Assembly (NCBI GenBank): GCA_021399445.1
Contig: JAJTUQ010000005.1
Span: forward strand, 5,022,001-5,086,000
Source of the DNA: Xylogone sp. PMI_703
Lineage: Eukaryota > Ascomycota > Leotiomycetes
Direction of reading: 5' to 3'
DNA: 64,000 nt
Each line of letters opens with the position of its first letter. Within the stretch, counting starts at the first letter, position 1. The notes below the pieces were generated by a model. The model was not told where the DNA came from, ran no database searches, and saw nothing but the letters and a program-made list of their open reading frames with translations. Of this stretch, positions 45,811 through 57,612 are shown piece after piece. Position numbers and translations under genes: made by a program.

Positions 45811-46246
45811 TGAGACACCAACTAATACCGGTGGGCGTGACACCGGAGGATGCTGAGGCTAATGGCACGTCATAATAGGTGTTATCGCCATTGTCCTCTG
45901 CTTTGTATAGGTATACAATTGTTCGATGTCTTTTAGAAAAGGCGCATGATATCGGTTTACAGGTTGGCGTTCAAGGTGATGATTTCTCTCCGCTCTAAAG
46001 TATATGTATAGATGTCCTAAGTAGTACAAAATAAACTTACTCTCCTCCTTTATGAATACTTGTCTCATCTCTTTCACAATTCACCTTATACTATCAGAGA
46101 TGATATAATCTAATACCATGTATAAATATTGGGTGCTAAGGATGCTCCAATCCATGAGGCGATCTTTATATAATGGCACAAATAAAGTCAAGAGGAGCGC
46201 AAGGAATACTATAAATCTCTCGCCAAATGCAATCTCAAGAATGACC
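45811..46246. other. Spacer between convergent genes
   Basis: The ABC pseudogene and the enoyl-CoA hydratase gene face each other across this AT-rich spacer. No gene was recognised. Confidence 0.4.
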
Positions 46247-47308
46247 CTAACGTTTTCTATCCGTAAAAGCCTTCATATACTCCGCAGGCTCCGACCCTCC
46301 ATCCTTGAACATACTCGCATACACATCCACCCCCTCCTCAATACCCGAGACCAGATCATTCTCTTCCCAAAACTTCACCAGCCTCTTCTGAGCCCTCATA
46401 GTTTCCTGCCCATATGAAGTTACTATCTTCACAACTTCATCAACTTTCTTCTCAAGCTTTCCTGGATTGTCATAACTGGCGTCCACTAATCCCCACCGCT
46501 CCATCTCTTCCGTTGTGTAGAACTTAGCAAAGTAAACCATTTCCTTGGTTTTCTGCCACCCGATGATGTTGGCTAGCAGCCTTGCTTCAATAACCGATGG
46601 AATCCCATATTTTGTTTCCGGCATACTGAAGGTGGATACGCGTGTAGCGTATCTGAAATCACATGCCGCGGCCAGCTCCAGACCACCACCAAGACATAAG
46701 CCGTGAATCTGTGCCACAGTTACAACTGGAAGGTCTCGTAGAGCTTTACATGCTTCATGCAAGTGTGAAATAAATGCTTTCGCTTCATCATAACTTTTGA
46801 GTGAAGCCATCTCGTAGATGTTTGCGCCTGACGTGAAGGCGGGTGTTTTGGTAGATGATAATGCCCCTTTAACCACAACACAACGTAGATCAGATTGCAA
46901 AGCGAGAGTACGCAGAGTTGTAATAAGTTTCGAGAGGAGGGTACGGTTGAGGCTATTGAGACGTCTCGCGTTTGAGAGCGTAATCGTCGCAATGGTACCC
47001 TTCTTTTCAGCTGTAGCCGGCGTTACTGAGCAAATGATATCACCAACGTTACCATCCTCGGTTGTAGCATTGTTGGATCTAGCATCAGTCGAATATCCGA
47101 ACTGCTGATTCTTAGGTATTGTTTTCCATGGCTGTATAATATAATGGATTCGATCTAAGCTCGGCTTGCCAACATAATCTGCTGGGTAAGATTGTAGATT
47201 CCGAGCTGAGCCTGTATACACACTTCGAGAAGTAGCCAGTAGAGCCCTTTTCTGGAGTAAATTCATCCATAATCCGCTTCTTACCCTTTGGCACCGGGAT
47301 AAATGCAT
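46247..47308 (-). CDS. Enoyl-CoA hydratase/isomerase family protein, probably mitochondrial
   Basis: A 353-residue single-exon protein. The first 60 or so residues are basic and Ser/Arg-rich (RALLATSRSVYTGSARN), consistent with a mitochondrial presequence. The crotonase core follows from about residue 95 (ATITLSNARRLNSLNRTLL). The oxyanion-hole elements are FTSGANIYEMASL and IHGLCLGGGLELAAACDFRYAT, and the later catalytic region is FSMPETKYGIPS. These fit an enoyl-CoA hydratase acting in fatty or branched-chain acyl degradation. Isomerase or other crotonase chemistry cannot be excluded. It ends with an ordinary C-terminal helical domain. No peroxisomal SKL-type signal is visible. Confidence 0.88.
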   Translation of the reverse strand: MHLSRCQRVRSGLWMNLLQKRALLATSRSVYTGSARNLQSYPADYVGKPSLDRIHYIIQPWKTIPKNQQFGYSTDARSNNATTEDGNVGDIICSVTPATAEKKGTIATITLSNARRLNSLNRTLLSKLITTLRTLALQSDLRCVVVKGALSSTKTPAFTSGANIYEMASLKSYDEAKAFISHLHEACKALRDLPVVTVAQIHGLCLGGGLELAAACDFRYATRVSTFSMPETKYGIPSVIEARLLANIIGWQKTKEMVYFAKFYTTEEMERWGLVDASYDNPGKLEKKVDEVVKIVTSYGQETMRAQKRLVKFWEENDLVSGIEEGVDVYASMFKDGGSEPAEYMKAFTDRKR

Positions 47309-48121
47309 TGTACGGAAATTCTAAATTGTGAAGCCTCTGGAGTACCTGTAAGTACTAACAAAGACCTGCGTTAAGTACTATCAAGCCCAAAGCTAAGGAC
47401 AATAGACCTATATAACCAATTATACTTTGCTTATATCAGCTGCACCATTATAGAAAATCTCGGTCGATTTGGTCTATTCTGCTGAAATTCTGCGGACAAA
47501 TACGGTAGCTCCGATGGAGTCGCCCCGCACAATAACCCACACCCGAGGCTAATCCGTCCGGCGCATGTTGTCGCTGGGCAAATAACGCCTTGAAATATCA
47601 AATTAGTTTACACGGCGCTTTATAGCTACAACAATCAAGTTTGTCGATCCATTATCTTGCTTTAGCTTCTGTGCTTTGTTGACATAATTAAAACTTTAGA
47701 CGCATCACCCATTTCTTGTGACCATCTTAACACTCTTCATAATACATACACTGCTAAAACAAACTATTACACGAAAAGGGAACGAAAAGGGATTTAACGC
47801 AAGGGGCATGCGTTTTGAATTCATAATAATCTGTACTTAGACGGTATTCCCTTACTTCATCATCATCATTGATTCATCGTATAGAAATATCATGGTCTCA
47901 TACACCCTTCCGACATTCATTATTCCCAATTAAAAGATAGAAATCCTCCAGTAGTCTGTGACTACAATACTAACTTTTCCCTTAACTTCCCGGAGATGAT
48001 ATTGATCGCTAAATGATACAAACCCTTACTTTTCCAGCAATATACCTAACTCCTTAGCACAGACTATCTCGTATGGCACCACCCAATAATAAATTGATCA
48101 CTCTCGGAAACAGATACTTCT
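47309..48121. other. Intergenic region, no gene seen
   Basis: This is an AT-rich spacer holding the promoter of the hydratase gene on the left and the 3' end of the large NLR gene on the right. No further feature was recognised. Confidence 0.4.
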
Positions 48122-51100
48122 TCAGTGTGCTTTATAACGGGGTGGATTCTGTGAAACCAGTGCATTATTTCCAGTCAATCCCTTCCTCACAACCGCTACC
48201 TCATCCCTCTTAACAAGTATTATATCTCCCTTCTTTGTTACCTCAATGATCAAGTCGAGATTTGTACTCAACCACTCCGTGGGAAAGAAGAAATGTTGTA
48301 CCAAGTGATTTGATCTGGCAGAAGCAGAGTCTGCAGTACAGACCCAGTTTCCTTCATGCAGGAAGACCAGGCGCTCCATGTGTTCGTGATCAGCGCCAGC
48401 AATGCCAATGAGCAATTCAACTTTGTCGGCCAGGTCAAGGTATCCCGGAGCAGTGAGAACTGTCTCTGATTCCGGCTTGAGGTCGGATACGTTCCAAAGC
48501 AACACTTTTGACTTTGAGAGCCGCCGGTTTGACTCAGTAAACATAGCGGCGAGAATTGAGCCATTGAAGCAAGGCATAATAGTCCGCACTGAGAGTCCAG
48601 GTAATATAGCATCTGACAATAAGATTCCCTCGGGCCTTGTCAAAGCTTTCAAGGTCTTCCATTCAAATATATGAAGCTCTGTATGAGTTACCAGGATAAG
48701 GTGTTCCGAGTTCGCGGGATGGTTTGCCCAACGGTATGGTCCCCGATCTTGATAGTGGTTAGTTGCTATTAACTTGTTCTCATCTTTTGAAATTAACCAG
48801 AGCATGTCAGTTGATTCAGAGGAAATCAATATATGATTTAATCCTGAATCGCATACTAACTGCCCCACTGCCATATCAGCTCGATGGTCAAATAAGACAT
48901 CTGTGGCTTCTATGGACTGGTTTTGATGTACCAGTTTATGAATCATGATCCTGCTAGAAGAATCGGTGCTGCACAGAGTTTGGTTTTGGTCTTCAAAGTT
49001 TAGAGACACAATTGCGACTCCATGAGCATGACTAAATATTTTTCGAATTTCAAGACCAGTTCGAATATCGTAGAGGTAGACTGATCCATCTTCCTTGCCA
49101 ACAAACAATACCTCCCCACTATCATGGCAAGCTACAGAAGTGATCAGAATAACATCCTCGGCAAACCCCGGTTTAATCTCTAGAGGCGGGACTGAGGTTA
49201 TTTCCACATCTCTGGATTCAGCATCTCGTCCCACGAGGACAGTTGGCCCCCAAACTCGACATCGTGAACCTCGGATATCAAGGACACGTGCACCATCTCC
49301 ACTGAACGATAGTCCTTGAATACCAGGCTCAACCGGATTGATCCTATATAGCAGTTGCAGTGTGTCCAACTTGAAGAGCTGGATCGATCCAGATGGGTCC
49401 CCAGCGGCCAGGATGGAGCCATCTGCGGAGCATGTGATGGTATGGGCAAAAGCAACAGCCCTCTTTTTAACTTCGCCTGTAGATGTGTCGAATAATACCA
49501 ACTCCCCATCTCCATACACTGCCGCAAGTAGATGAGCATTAACCCCGCTTCCAAAGACGAGACACCTAACCCCAGCAGATCCATAAGGCCTTCCTGAACC
49601 CTCGTATGCTCCCGACTCTCTGCCATAGATACCATAGAGAGACTCGTTTTCGAGGTCCCAGAGTAAAATATCTTGGCCCTTATATATGATAGCCAACAAG
49701 TCCACCTCTGGGCCAAACGCCGCTGTAACAGGGCGGCGATAAAGTCGTGTTGTCATCTCCTCCAATCCCTTTGTCCAATCAATATCCTCTACCATAGTTC
49801 CATCGTTCAAGTCCCAGACTTTCAGATGATGGTCCTTCAATGCTGCAAGAAGAAATTGATTCTGCTCTGTCAGGGTAAGAGACATACACTGCTGAGGCGC
49901 ATCGAATTTCCACATCTGCGATTTCGAAGATAGATTCCAAATACGAATAACTTTCGAGCCAGCAGAGACGAGTATATTACCCCCTTCACCAAAGCTCAGG
50001 ATTCTGACTGGTTCCTCATGGTGGATACTGCCGACCTCCTGGCACGTCAGTTGATTGAATAATAGTATTTTACCACTAAAGCAACCGATGGCAAATTGAG
50101 TCTTGGAAGACGCCAGGCTTGAATATGTCTCTTCCGTGTTAACAATATTCGATAAGCAGTCATCCCATGAGACTGCACTAAGTCCACGTACGGAAATACT
50201 GCTTACAGCTAAGCCAAATTGTTTCCTCAAGGCCGTGGAAGGCGGACAAAATGGTGGGATAAGATGGTATATAGAGGAGGGGTAAGCCTCAAGGTCATTG
50301 CCAAATCTCATAACAAGTCGAATCAAGTCAGTGGCCCATGAATTTAGAAGAGTTAACTCTTTCGTAAATTCTGAGGAAGCGGTAGAGGATCCTTCAAGAA
50401 ACGTGCTGAGAGCCTTGCCCGTCTGAATTAACCGCTGCAAGTCAGAGTGCTTAGCAATATGCTCAATCCACGGGAGCACACTTGCAGAGTTGAAAAACTT
50501 AGCTAGACTGAGCAAAACATCTTTGTCATCCCACGTTAGATGTACAATATGTTCAGGCAGTGATTCGCAAGCGTAACTGGCAAACAAAGAAGGTGTTTTG
50601 GGGGCACTGCTGGCTGCATACCTACGACGTCTTGGACCCTTCGTGCTATCGCCATTCAGCTGCTGTAAACAAGTTAACAATAACCTACGGTGGCCCTCCT
50701 TCTCATTGATTGCAAACTCCGAATCCGTATTAGAGTGTAAGAGGAAGTCCCTAGCAGTTAGATGAATCATCTGAACCTGATCCTGAGCATCCACATAAAC
50801 CAACTGTCCACAGCATGACCGTATCGATGCTTCAACGCTATCAATAGAGTCCTTCAAATCTAATTGAAGCGCCTCATGTAGTTCGAAAGTCTTCAAGGGG
50901 CGAGCAGAACATACTGTCCATATAAGTATGGCCTTGGCAAGGGTCTTCCCATACGGCACTGCCGACATTGAGTCCAGTATCCGCGCATATAGTTCGTTCA
51001 TATCTGCAGGTATCTCATCAAGAATTTTGTACACCTCCGTAGACATTCGGACTTTTGTCAGCACTTGAAGAACTAGCCTAACCCACAGGAAGCACCCCCT

Positions 51101-52863
51101 CGATTTCTTGATGATCTGGTCAACAATATCTTGCCGGCTATGCTCATCGACCGATGGCAGATCATCCATATTTGCGTCAAGGTACAACGCAATATCAGAC
51201 TTACTATCCACTTCTTGTATCTCTTCTAAGATCGCTTGCACTTTGGAAAGGCTCAGCTTTTGACTAGACTCGAACGAGTTTCGAGATGTTAAAAATACGC
51301 GTATTGGAGAAACCTCGGCTACTTTCATGAGCAATGGGGTTATATCTGCTTCACTCTTGCATTCATCTAATGCGTCAATAACCCAATAGTGAGTCTGCTG
51401 AAAGTCAATCTTCAAGATGCCTTCCAGGAACAGTTTGCGCCAAATAGTTCTGAAGTCAGACTTCACTAACTGATCATCTATGTCGCAAATCTCAAGGCAG
51501 GTTGCGAGCACGGTCTCGTCTGCAAGTGCCATTTGCCATGCCATGGACAACAGAAACGAAGTAATGTTGGATTTTTCTTTCTTTCCATATTTGAAGAAAA
51601 AGAAACTGCAGTTTCGCTCCAGCGATCTTAAGTGTGCAATAACTCTACCACTCAGAATAGTCTTGCCAGTAGCTGGTTTTGCGGAGACAAAATAGATTGG
51701 CGAAGTATCACGATACAGCCAGTCTTGAAAGTTCGACTTCGACAATAGCCAATCACAGGAGCCCTTCATTCTGGAACTATCAGCGGCCATGAAATCATCC
51801 TCTGGCGCATCAGACACGCCTAAGAGTTTAACCAGCAGCCGTTTCTGGTGGTTCTTGACGTCTTGCTTCGATGATACAAGACTATTTCGCAACACATTCA
51901 GGACTGAAGCGAGAGCATTGCGAACAGTCCGATAATTTGGATCATCCGTTGATAGGTACTTGCAAACTTCTCGATGGTTTGCGTTCAAGTATTCTCGCCG
52001 TTCATTCGGATATCCCATGACTGCCAAATCCTTCTCCACTATGAGGGTCTTTTTGAATCCGATTATATTAGTCGGAACGGTCTCGTAAAAAGAATAGAGT
52101 TGCAGTCCTTGACAAACTTTGGGGAATTCATCGTTAATTGACTGGATAGCTAAAGAATTGCGGTGGAGGTCGTTGACGAATGGTCTCGCGCCCCCACCGA
52201 GACTGAGGATTTTCGTGAGAGTGTGTGCCATATCTGAACCCAGGTGCGGTGTTGCGAGGAAAAACATAGCTTGGATTCGAGATACTAGTGGTTCAAACTC
52301 CGGACCGCCCTTTGCCAAAAGGTATGCCCGCTTTATAACTAGACCTCCCATGCTATGGCCCACGAAGACAATCGGGATCTTATTTATTATTGTAAGTGAT
52401 GTCTCCAACAGTACATTCATGTATCTCCAATTACTCAGGAGGAAATCTAGGGAAATAAACGTACTTTAGAATCCCTAGGAATGGTTGGAGAATTGGCAAT
52501 GGAGCTGAGCAGTTTGTTTGCAAAATCATAGATACCCAAAATGCTCTCCTTATCCCAATTCGAATCATATCCAAATGAATGGATCCTGACATTTTGAAAG
52601 GCGCCATCTTTCGGTAACCATTTCTCCGGCCAGTAGAGATCCGGATCGCCAGATCTCGTCCATGTACTTCGCGATCCTCCTGCGAGACCGTGAACAAAGA
52701 TCAGATCGGCATTTGAGGGCCCGGATTCGGGCTCATACAGAGTATTGAGCCCCAAAGGTCCCTTGACATCCTGCGAGGTATCGCTGCTTGGATTTCGCCT
52801 TATTGCGGTTCGTGATAGTAAGGTGCGAGCGCGCGACACTTCCGCCTGCTGCTCGTGATGCAT
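48122..52863 (-). CDS. Alpha/beta-hydrolase-NACHT-WD40 STAND receptor (fungal NLR), intact
   Basis: Two exons (52863-52465 and 52378-48122) give 1551 residues. The 86-bp intron has donor GTACGT and a CTTAC branch site just before acceptor AATAAG. It restores the elbow strand (DSK joined to IPIVFVGHSMGG) that an internal-ATG start would spoil. The N-terminal domain is a lipase-like alpha/beta hydrolase (SesB/DUF676 type) with VHGLAGG, nucleophile GHSMGG (about residue 140) and a His in NANHREVCKY. Next comes NACHT with P-loop SAKPATGKT (about 365-373), Walker B HYWVIDALDEC and sensor RVFLTSRNSFE. A helical region follows, then WD40-type repeats (LVSAGSKVIRIWNLSSK, LAALKDHHLKVWDLNDG, ILLWDLENE). 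Such proteins probably sense non-self and activate the N-terminal enzyme, which is known for the family but not shown here. Catalytic residues appear intact. Confidence 0.92.
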
Positions 52864-53666
52864 ATCGAGAGTGGTGCCCGTCTCATAACGAACTGCGCTA
52901 CGTGCTTATGGCATAGTCGTTGTTTCGTCGAGTCCCACTTCCGCGGCTGAAGAGTTGGAGATATTAGTTCGGGATCGAGGATAAGGCTGGCAAAGCGCTT
53001 CGACAGAATCAACAAAGCAATTGTTTTATCTGAAGAACGGTTCCTGGACCTCCGCGATGACCAGCTTACCCGCTGGCTGAGGGTTGCCGCCCAATCCCCG
53101 GCGAAAAAGGAATGAGTTCCCTTGCCTGGTCGAATCAGCGTCTGGCGGCCCACCCGGAGCAAGCATTGGCACAGGCTTGAGCTTCCTTGTAGGGCAAGAG
53201 ATGCATGCAGGGCTCGCGAACACAAGACACCGTCGACCTGTAGGATACATCTACCATCATTCACCACATGCTGCAAGTTGCATTTGTCGCGCCCAATGTG
53301 ACCATAATATATCAGACTTGCAGGCGCCAGCTCTGTTTAGAATAAGTTGGGCGAGTAAGAGCAGATGGAAAGCAGTAGTCGAGACACCAGCAAATTTTGA
53401 GCAGAAGCTAGGGCGGCTCGCCGACTTGCGCAACAGCCCTAAAGGAGGCTACAGTCTAGATTGCGCGCCGTGCCGGTCCAGCTTACTTAGTTTCCCGAAG
53501 GTCCCATTTAAGAAGGCTTTTTCAGCCTCCTCCTCCTCCATGTCCAGATCCGTTTAACTGCTCCATCTGAACAGCTGCTGTTGTAGTATACTGTGTTTTT
53601 GTTTTACGGAAATTGCTTGCTTTGCATTTGATCCACTCCAGCCGATTCCTTTGGCCACCATTAGCC
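52864..53666. other. Unassigned spacer with frames open on both strands
   Basis: An 800-bp gap lies between the divergent NLR and fructosamine kinase genes. Around 53026-53557 long frames are open on both strands (157 codons on plus, 158 on minus). None shows a recognisable domain or splice structure. It may be only compositional (GC-richer) or a decayed gene. Confidence 0.35.
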
Positions 53667-55081
53667 ATGGCGACCGAAGTTTTGCATGTGATGACGCCAG
53701 AAGAATGGGGCAAACCGATAGACGTTGATGAAAAGTGGATTGAATTCGTTGACGAGAACGTCAAAGCCAGTAAGCTCACAGTGATCATCAACACAGCAAT
53801 TGGCCTGCAATATTCAATCCTTTGATACAGAATTGCCTCAAGGAACTGAGATTGAAAGTATCTGCCCTCATGGCGCCAGTTATTGGACCAGGACGGCCGA
53901 GATCTCAACCGAGTTGCCTGACGGATCAAAGCCTTCATATTTTCTGAAAGTAGGCCATTTTCTTCGCATCATTCATTATATGTGAGCTTAGCCATCGTAA
54001 CAGGTATCGCAAGGTGAAAATGGCTGGGGCATGGTGTCTGGAGAATTTGCCTCCATGGAAGCCTTATATCAAACACTACCCAAATTTGTACCCACACCAA
54101 TTGGGTGCGGTACATACGCCTCCAATTCAGATATCCATTTCTTCATCTGCGAACTCATCAACATGACCGATGATATTCCCGAGATCCAGGCCTTCACGAA
54201 AACTCTCGCAGAGCTTCATAACAAGGGGATCTCACCGAATGGCAAGTACGGTTTCCATGTGCCTACCTACAAGGGCACGATTCCTCAGTATACCGCGTGG
54301 CATGACACCTGGGAGGAGTCGTTCCACCATTCTCTCAAGTGGTTTGTATACGCCGAGGAGAAATCCCAGGGTCCGGACGAAGAAATGAAGGAGCTTTGCC
54401 AGGGGATTTTTGACAAAGTAATCCCACGTCTCCTCCGTCCCTTGGAAACTGGCGGACGTCAGATCCAGCCTCGACTCATCCACGGTGACATCTGGTCTGG
54501 TAATACATCGACGAATGTTGATACTAACTTGCCTATTATATATGATGGAGCATGCTTATATGCGCATAATGAAAGTAGGCCTCCTGCACGCACAAGTGAG
54601 CTAAGAAAGGAATAAAGAGAACTAATATAAAAAACACTTAGTGGAGATGGCAGCCTGGCGACCAATACGCCATCTAATAGGAAGACAGTACATGAAAGCA
54701 TATTTCAACTATTTTCCAATATCTGTTCCAGAAGAAGACCAAGACGATCGGAATGCACTCTATTATCTGTAAGTGATTTCTACATTATGCGGCCTGGCTC
54801 TGGTGCTAACGTTAGGGAAGTCGGTGGGATCTGAAAAGTTCGGCATTGTTTTCTGGCAATCTCCGATACCGAAATATGTATGTCTTGAATTTCTCAGGCT
54901 TTCGTAATGATTTCACCGGTTCCAACCACTAAACTAAAATGATTCTAGGGCAAAGGAGACAATGAGAACTTTAATTGCTAAGTATCCAGACGGATACGAA
55001 GGCTGGGCGAAAGAGAGGGGAGAAGAGCTTGTAGAACGATCGATTCCTCCAACACCTGTCCCGACAAATCTGCTTCCTTGA
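53667..55081 (+). CDS. Fructosamine/ketosamine-3-kinase-like protein
   Basis: Multi-exon gene starting at the ATG 53667 (MATEVLHVMTPEEWGKP) and ending at 55081. Introns near 53772-53831, 53949-54003, 54575-54641 and two further short ones near 54770 and 54890 keep the family motifs in frame. It has CPHGASYWTRTAEI (nucleotide-loop strand), FHHSLKW, the catalytic loop LIHGDIWSGN with DGACLYAHNEMEM as the metal-binding stretch, and the C-terminal FPISVPEEDQDDRNALYYL and YPDGYEGWAKE. The fructosamine kinase family phosphorylates ketoamine adducts of sugars on proteins and so promotes deglycation in the cytosol. DGAC replaces the more usual DPAC, a small variation. It faces the next gene with only 5 bp between stop codons. 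Confidence 0.88.
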
Positions 55082-55086
55082 CCTGT

Positions 55087-56002
55087 TTAGGGTGCTGGAA
55101 AGCCCATACCTACCAATATGGCAGGTTCAGATATGTTGTGGTGGGCATAACTCATAATCCCAATGGCACCGGGCTCCATCATCATGGTAAAAGGGAAGTC
55201 CATTGCATATCTCAACCATCTCTTCGTAAAAGCGCGGAGGATATGACCGTGCGCAACCTAGATTATGATATCAGTACATCATATAGAGTTATAAGATATA
55301 AAACTAAGTATCGTCTCACGTACCAATAGCACATCAGTAGCAGGACCACCATGCATGTACGGTTTTTGGAGCTCGTATATCTTTTCTATGAGAGCGTCAA
55401 GGCGCTTCTCAACTTGTTGTGGAGATCTAATCCACGTCAGCAGAAGCCACATTTCAAAATGGCTGCCCACGAGGTCTTAAATAGGACTCACTCTCCGCCC
55501 TCACATCCATCAATCCAGATATCCCAGCCTCGCTCCTTATCCAACCCCTTCGCCTTCCTCGTTTCCCGAATCTCATGCGGCTTCAGTCCCTCATAATCGC
55601 CGTAATCCCACTCCGCGATCTCCTCCGTTATGGTAAGCTTCCCCTCCTTCGCCAGCCTCTCCTTCTCCGCGTCGCCGAGCAACATGTCGAGAGTACTCTG
55701 CGCACGCACGCGAGGGCTACAGAAGATGTGCAGAAGCTTGGACGGGTCAATGAGCTTGCCGGGCCCTACGAGGACCTCGCTCGTTCCTTTAACCTGCTTG
55801 ACGCCATTCGCTGTGAGGGGGATCTCAGACTTGCCCGTGCAGCGACCGTTGATCGTCCACTCGGTTTCACCTGCGTGGAAACACGGTTAGCTGTGAAGCA
55901 CTTACACATACTTGTATACAGAATTGATGAATTGGCATAATAGCATAACATACCATGACGGGCGATGTAGACTCGCGGAGTCGTTGCGTTCTGGTCCGAC
56001 AT
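55087..56002 (-). CDS. Histidine-phosphatase (SHB17-like) family protein
   Basis: Four exons (56002-55954, 55870-55492, 55426-55324, 55257-55087) give 233 residues. Histidine-phosphatase motifs are ordered as expected: VYIARHGETEW (RHG catalytic), TGKSEIPLTANG, SPRVRAQSTLDML, acid residues in EWDYGDYEG, DIWIDGCEGGESPQQVEKRLD and the second catalytic His in VAHGHILRAF. This is the layout of the SHB17-like group, whose yeast member dephosphorylates sedoheptulose 1,7-bisphosphate in riboneogenesis. Exact substrate specificity cannot be read here. The gene converges on the fructosamine kinase gene. Confidence 0.9.
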
Positions 56003-56670
56003 GTTTCGAAATACTGCTGCTAAACTGATAATTTACTGAGGGGCAGGAAGGGCGAAGTGGGGATGGTGGGAACCAAAAGGGGTGAGATTTCGGGTCGGAG
56101 CTTTTAAAAACAGCGTGAACAGACTGCGGGCGCACCCGCGCCGGGAGTCAGTGCTTAAAATTAGACTGCTCCTGAAACAGCTCCAAACAACTAACTCGTA
56201 GAGGCAGGGTTGCTCATGTACAGCATTACGAGGTGTCTCTGGTTTCAGCTGAGTTCTGTAAAAGAGAAGTGTAATCCGATGACTATTCATGACGAAGTTA
56301 TATTGTCGTCATTGAGAATTCTGAGTCCATCAGGGGGCACACTTGGATAGGTATTATGACAGCTTGCCCTACACACAAATATTCAAACTGAAAAATATTA
56401 TATTAAATAATGCAGAACTAGAAACATAAATTTAAAGATCTCAGCGCTGAAAAAAGGACTTGGAATTATTGCACACTATGGATAGTTTCAAAAAGTTTCA
56501 AAACGGCACCAAAGATTTATAGTTTAACTTTATTTATTCATCATATCTCATAAAAAACACCCTAGTCTAAAAACTACCGGTATCGACATCAAAGGAAAAA
56601 AATCCCCATTCCCCATGAATCCAGGTCTCATAAGAAACTCATATAACAATGTCCGTCCCATCCCATTCAT
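56003..56670. other. Intergenic region, no gene seen
   Basis: It holds the promoter of the histidine-phosphatase gene and the 3' flank of the aldolase gene, AT-rich at 56370-56540. No RNA gene or repeat was recognised. Confidence 0.4.
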
Positions 56671-57612
56671 CTAAATCCGGTATGCCGCCGGCACCTGTTG
56701 TAACTGCGCAAAGTTGACCGCCTCATAAATCTCCTTGTCCGCGCCCTCAGGCAGAGGAAGCAGCGGGGATCGCACCGTGGCGTGGTCCAGCAGGCCACGA
56801 GCAACCAGCGAGTGCTTCAACGCAACGGTACCCTCCATGTGTGATCCACGGTGGTAGACGACCCGAGTGAGGGGCAGTAATTGATCGTGGACGGCGCGTG
56901 CTCTCTTGTAGTCCCGCTCTTTGCCAGCGGCAATCATCTCCAGCAGCGGCTCGGGAGCAATGGTGCCGTAGCCCACCAGCATGCCGTCAACGTCGAAGCA
57001 AGTGTGTAGGAGGTACTCGTCGTGGCAGGTGAGGATCTGGAGATCGGGGCGCTCTTTTCGGATGATGGGGATCTCGACGTCCCAGCGGCGCATGTTTCGC
57101 ACGCCGTTCTTCATGGCAATCACACCGGGCAGAGCAGCAATGTCCAGCATCGTCTGCAAGCTGTAGGTGGCCTTGGTGACATCGGGGTACTGGAAGAGAA
57201 TCAATGGCAAGCCGCTCTTCTCATACACGCGACGGTAGCGGTCCTGAGGAGCTCCAGGCTGGTAGCCAAATCGGAGCCATCCGTGTGATGGGTAGAGCAG
57301 ACCTGCAGAAGCACCCGCAGCTTTGGCACGCTCCGCCTCGAGAGCTGCAACTTCGGTTCCTTCACCTGTGATTCCTGCAATGACAGGGACTTTGCCGTTG
57401 GTTGAGGCCACAAAGGCCTTGATGACGGCCGCGTGCTCATCTTGGGTCAGGAAGGTTCCCTCACCAGCGTGACCCAACACCACGAGGCCCTTAACGCCCT
57501 CGATGCTACCCAGCCAACCTCCTAGACGCTTGATGGCGGCATAGTCGACAGCTCCATCGCGGGTGAAAGGCGTCACCGGCGCAGGGACAAGACCTCTCAA
57601 ATCTAAAGTCAT
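56671..57612 (-). CDS. DapA-family (dihydrodipicolinate synthase-like) lyase/aldolase
   Basis: A 313-residue single-exon TIM-barrel protein of the class I DHDPS/N-acetylneuraminate lyase superfamily. The start block LVPAPVTPFTRDGAVDYAAIKR and LVVLGHAGEGTFLTQDEH are typical. The catalytic Tyr is in FQYPD (Y142) and the Schiff-base Lys is in AMKNG (K168). Since fungi make lysine by the aminoadipate route, a DapA role in lysine synthesis is unlikely. Fungal members are usually 2-keto-3-deoxy-sugar-acid or 4-hydroxy-2-oxoglutarate-type aldolases or lyases. The gene is notably GC-rich compared with its AT-rich flanks. The substrate is unknown and no pathway partner lies adjacent. Confidence 0.88.
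   Translation of the reverse strand: MTLDLRGLVPAPVTPFTRDGAVDYAAIKRLGGWLGSIEGVKGLVVLGHAGEGTFLTQDEHAAVIKAFVASTNGKVPVIAGITGEGTEVAALEAERAKAAGASAGLLYPSHGWLRFGYQPGAPQDRYRRVYEKSGLPLILFQYPDVTKATYSLQTMLDIAALPGVIAMKNGVRNMRRWDVEIPIIRKERPDLQILTCHDEYLLHTCFDVDGMLVGYGTIAPEPLLEMIAAGKERDYKRARAVHDQLLPLTRVVYHRGSHMEGTVALKHSLVARGLLDHATVRSPLLPLPEGADKEIYEAVNFAQLQQVPAAYRI

Noticed and set aside
53026..53557. Overlapping 157- and 158-codon frames on both strands
   Set aside because: There are no recognisable domains, no splice structure and no way to choose a strand. It is left as an unassigned spacer.
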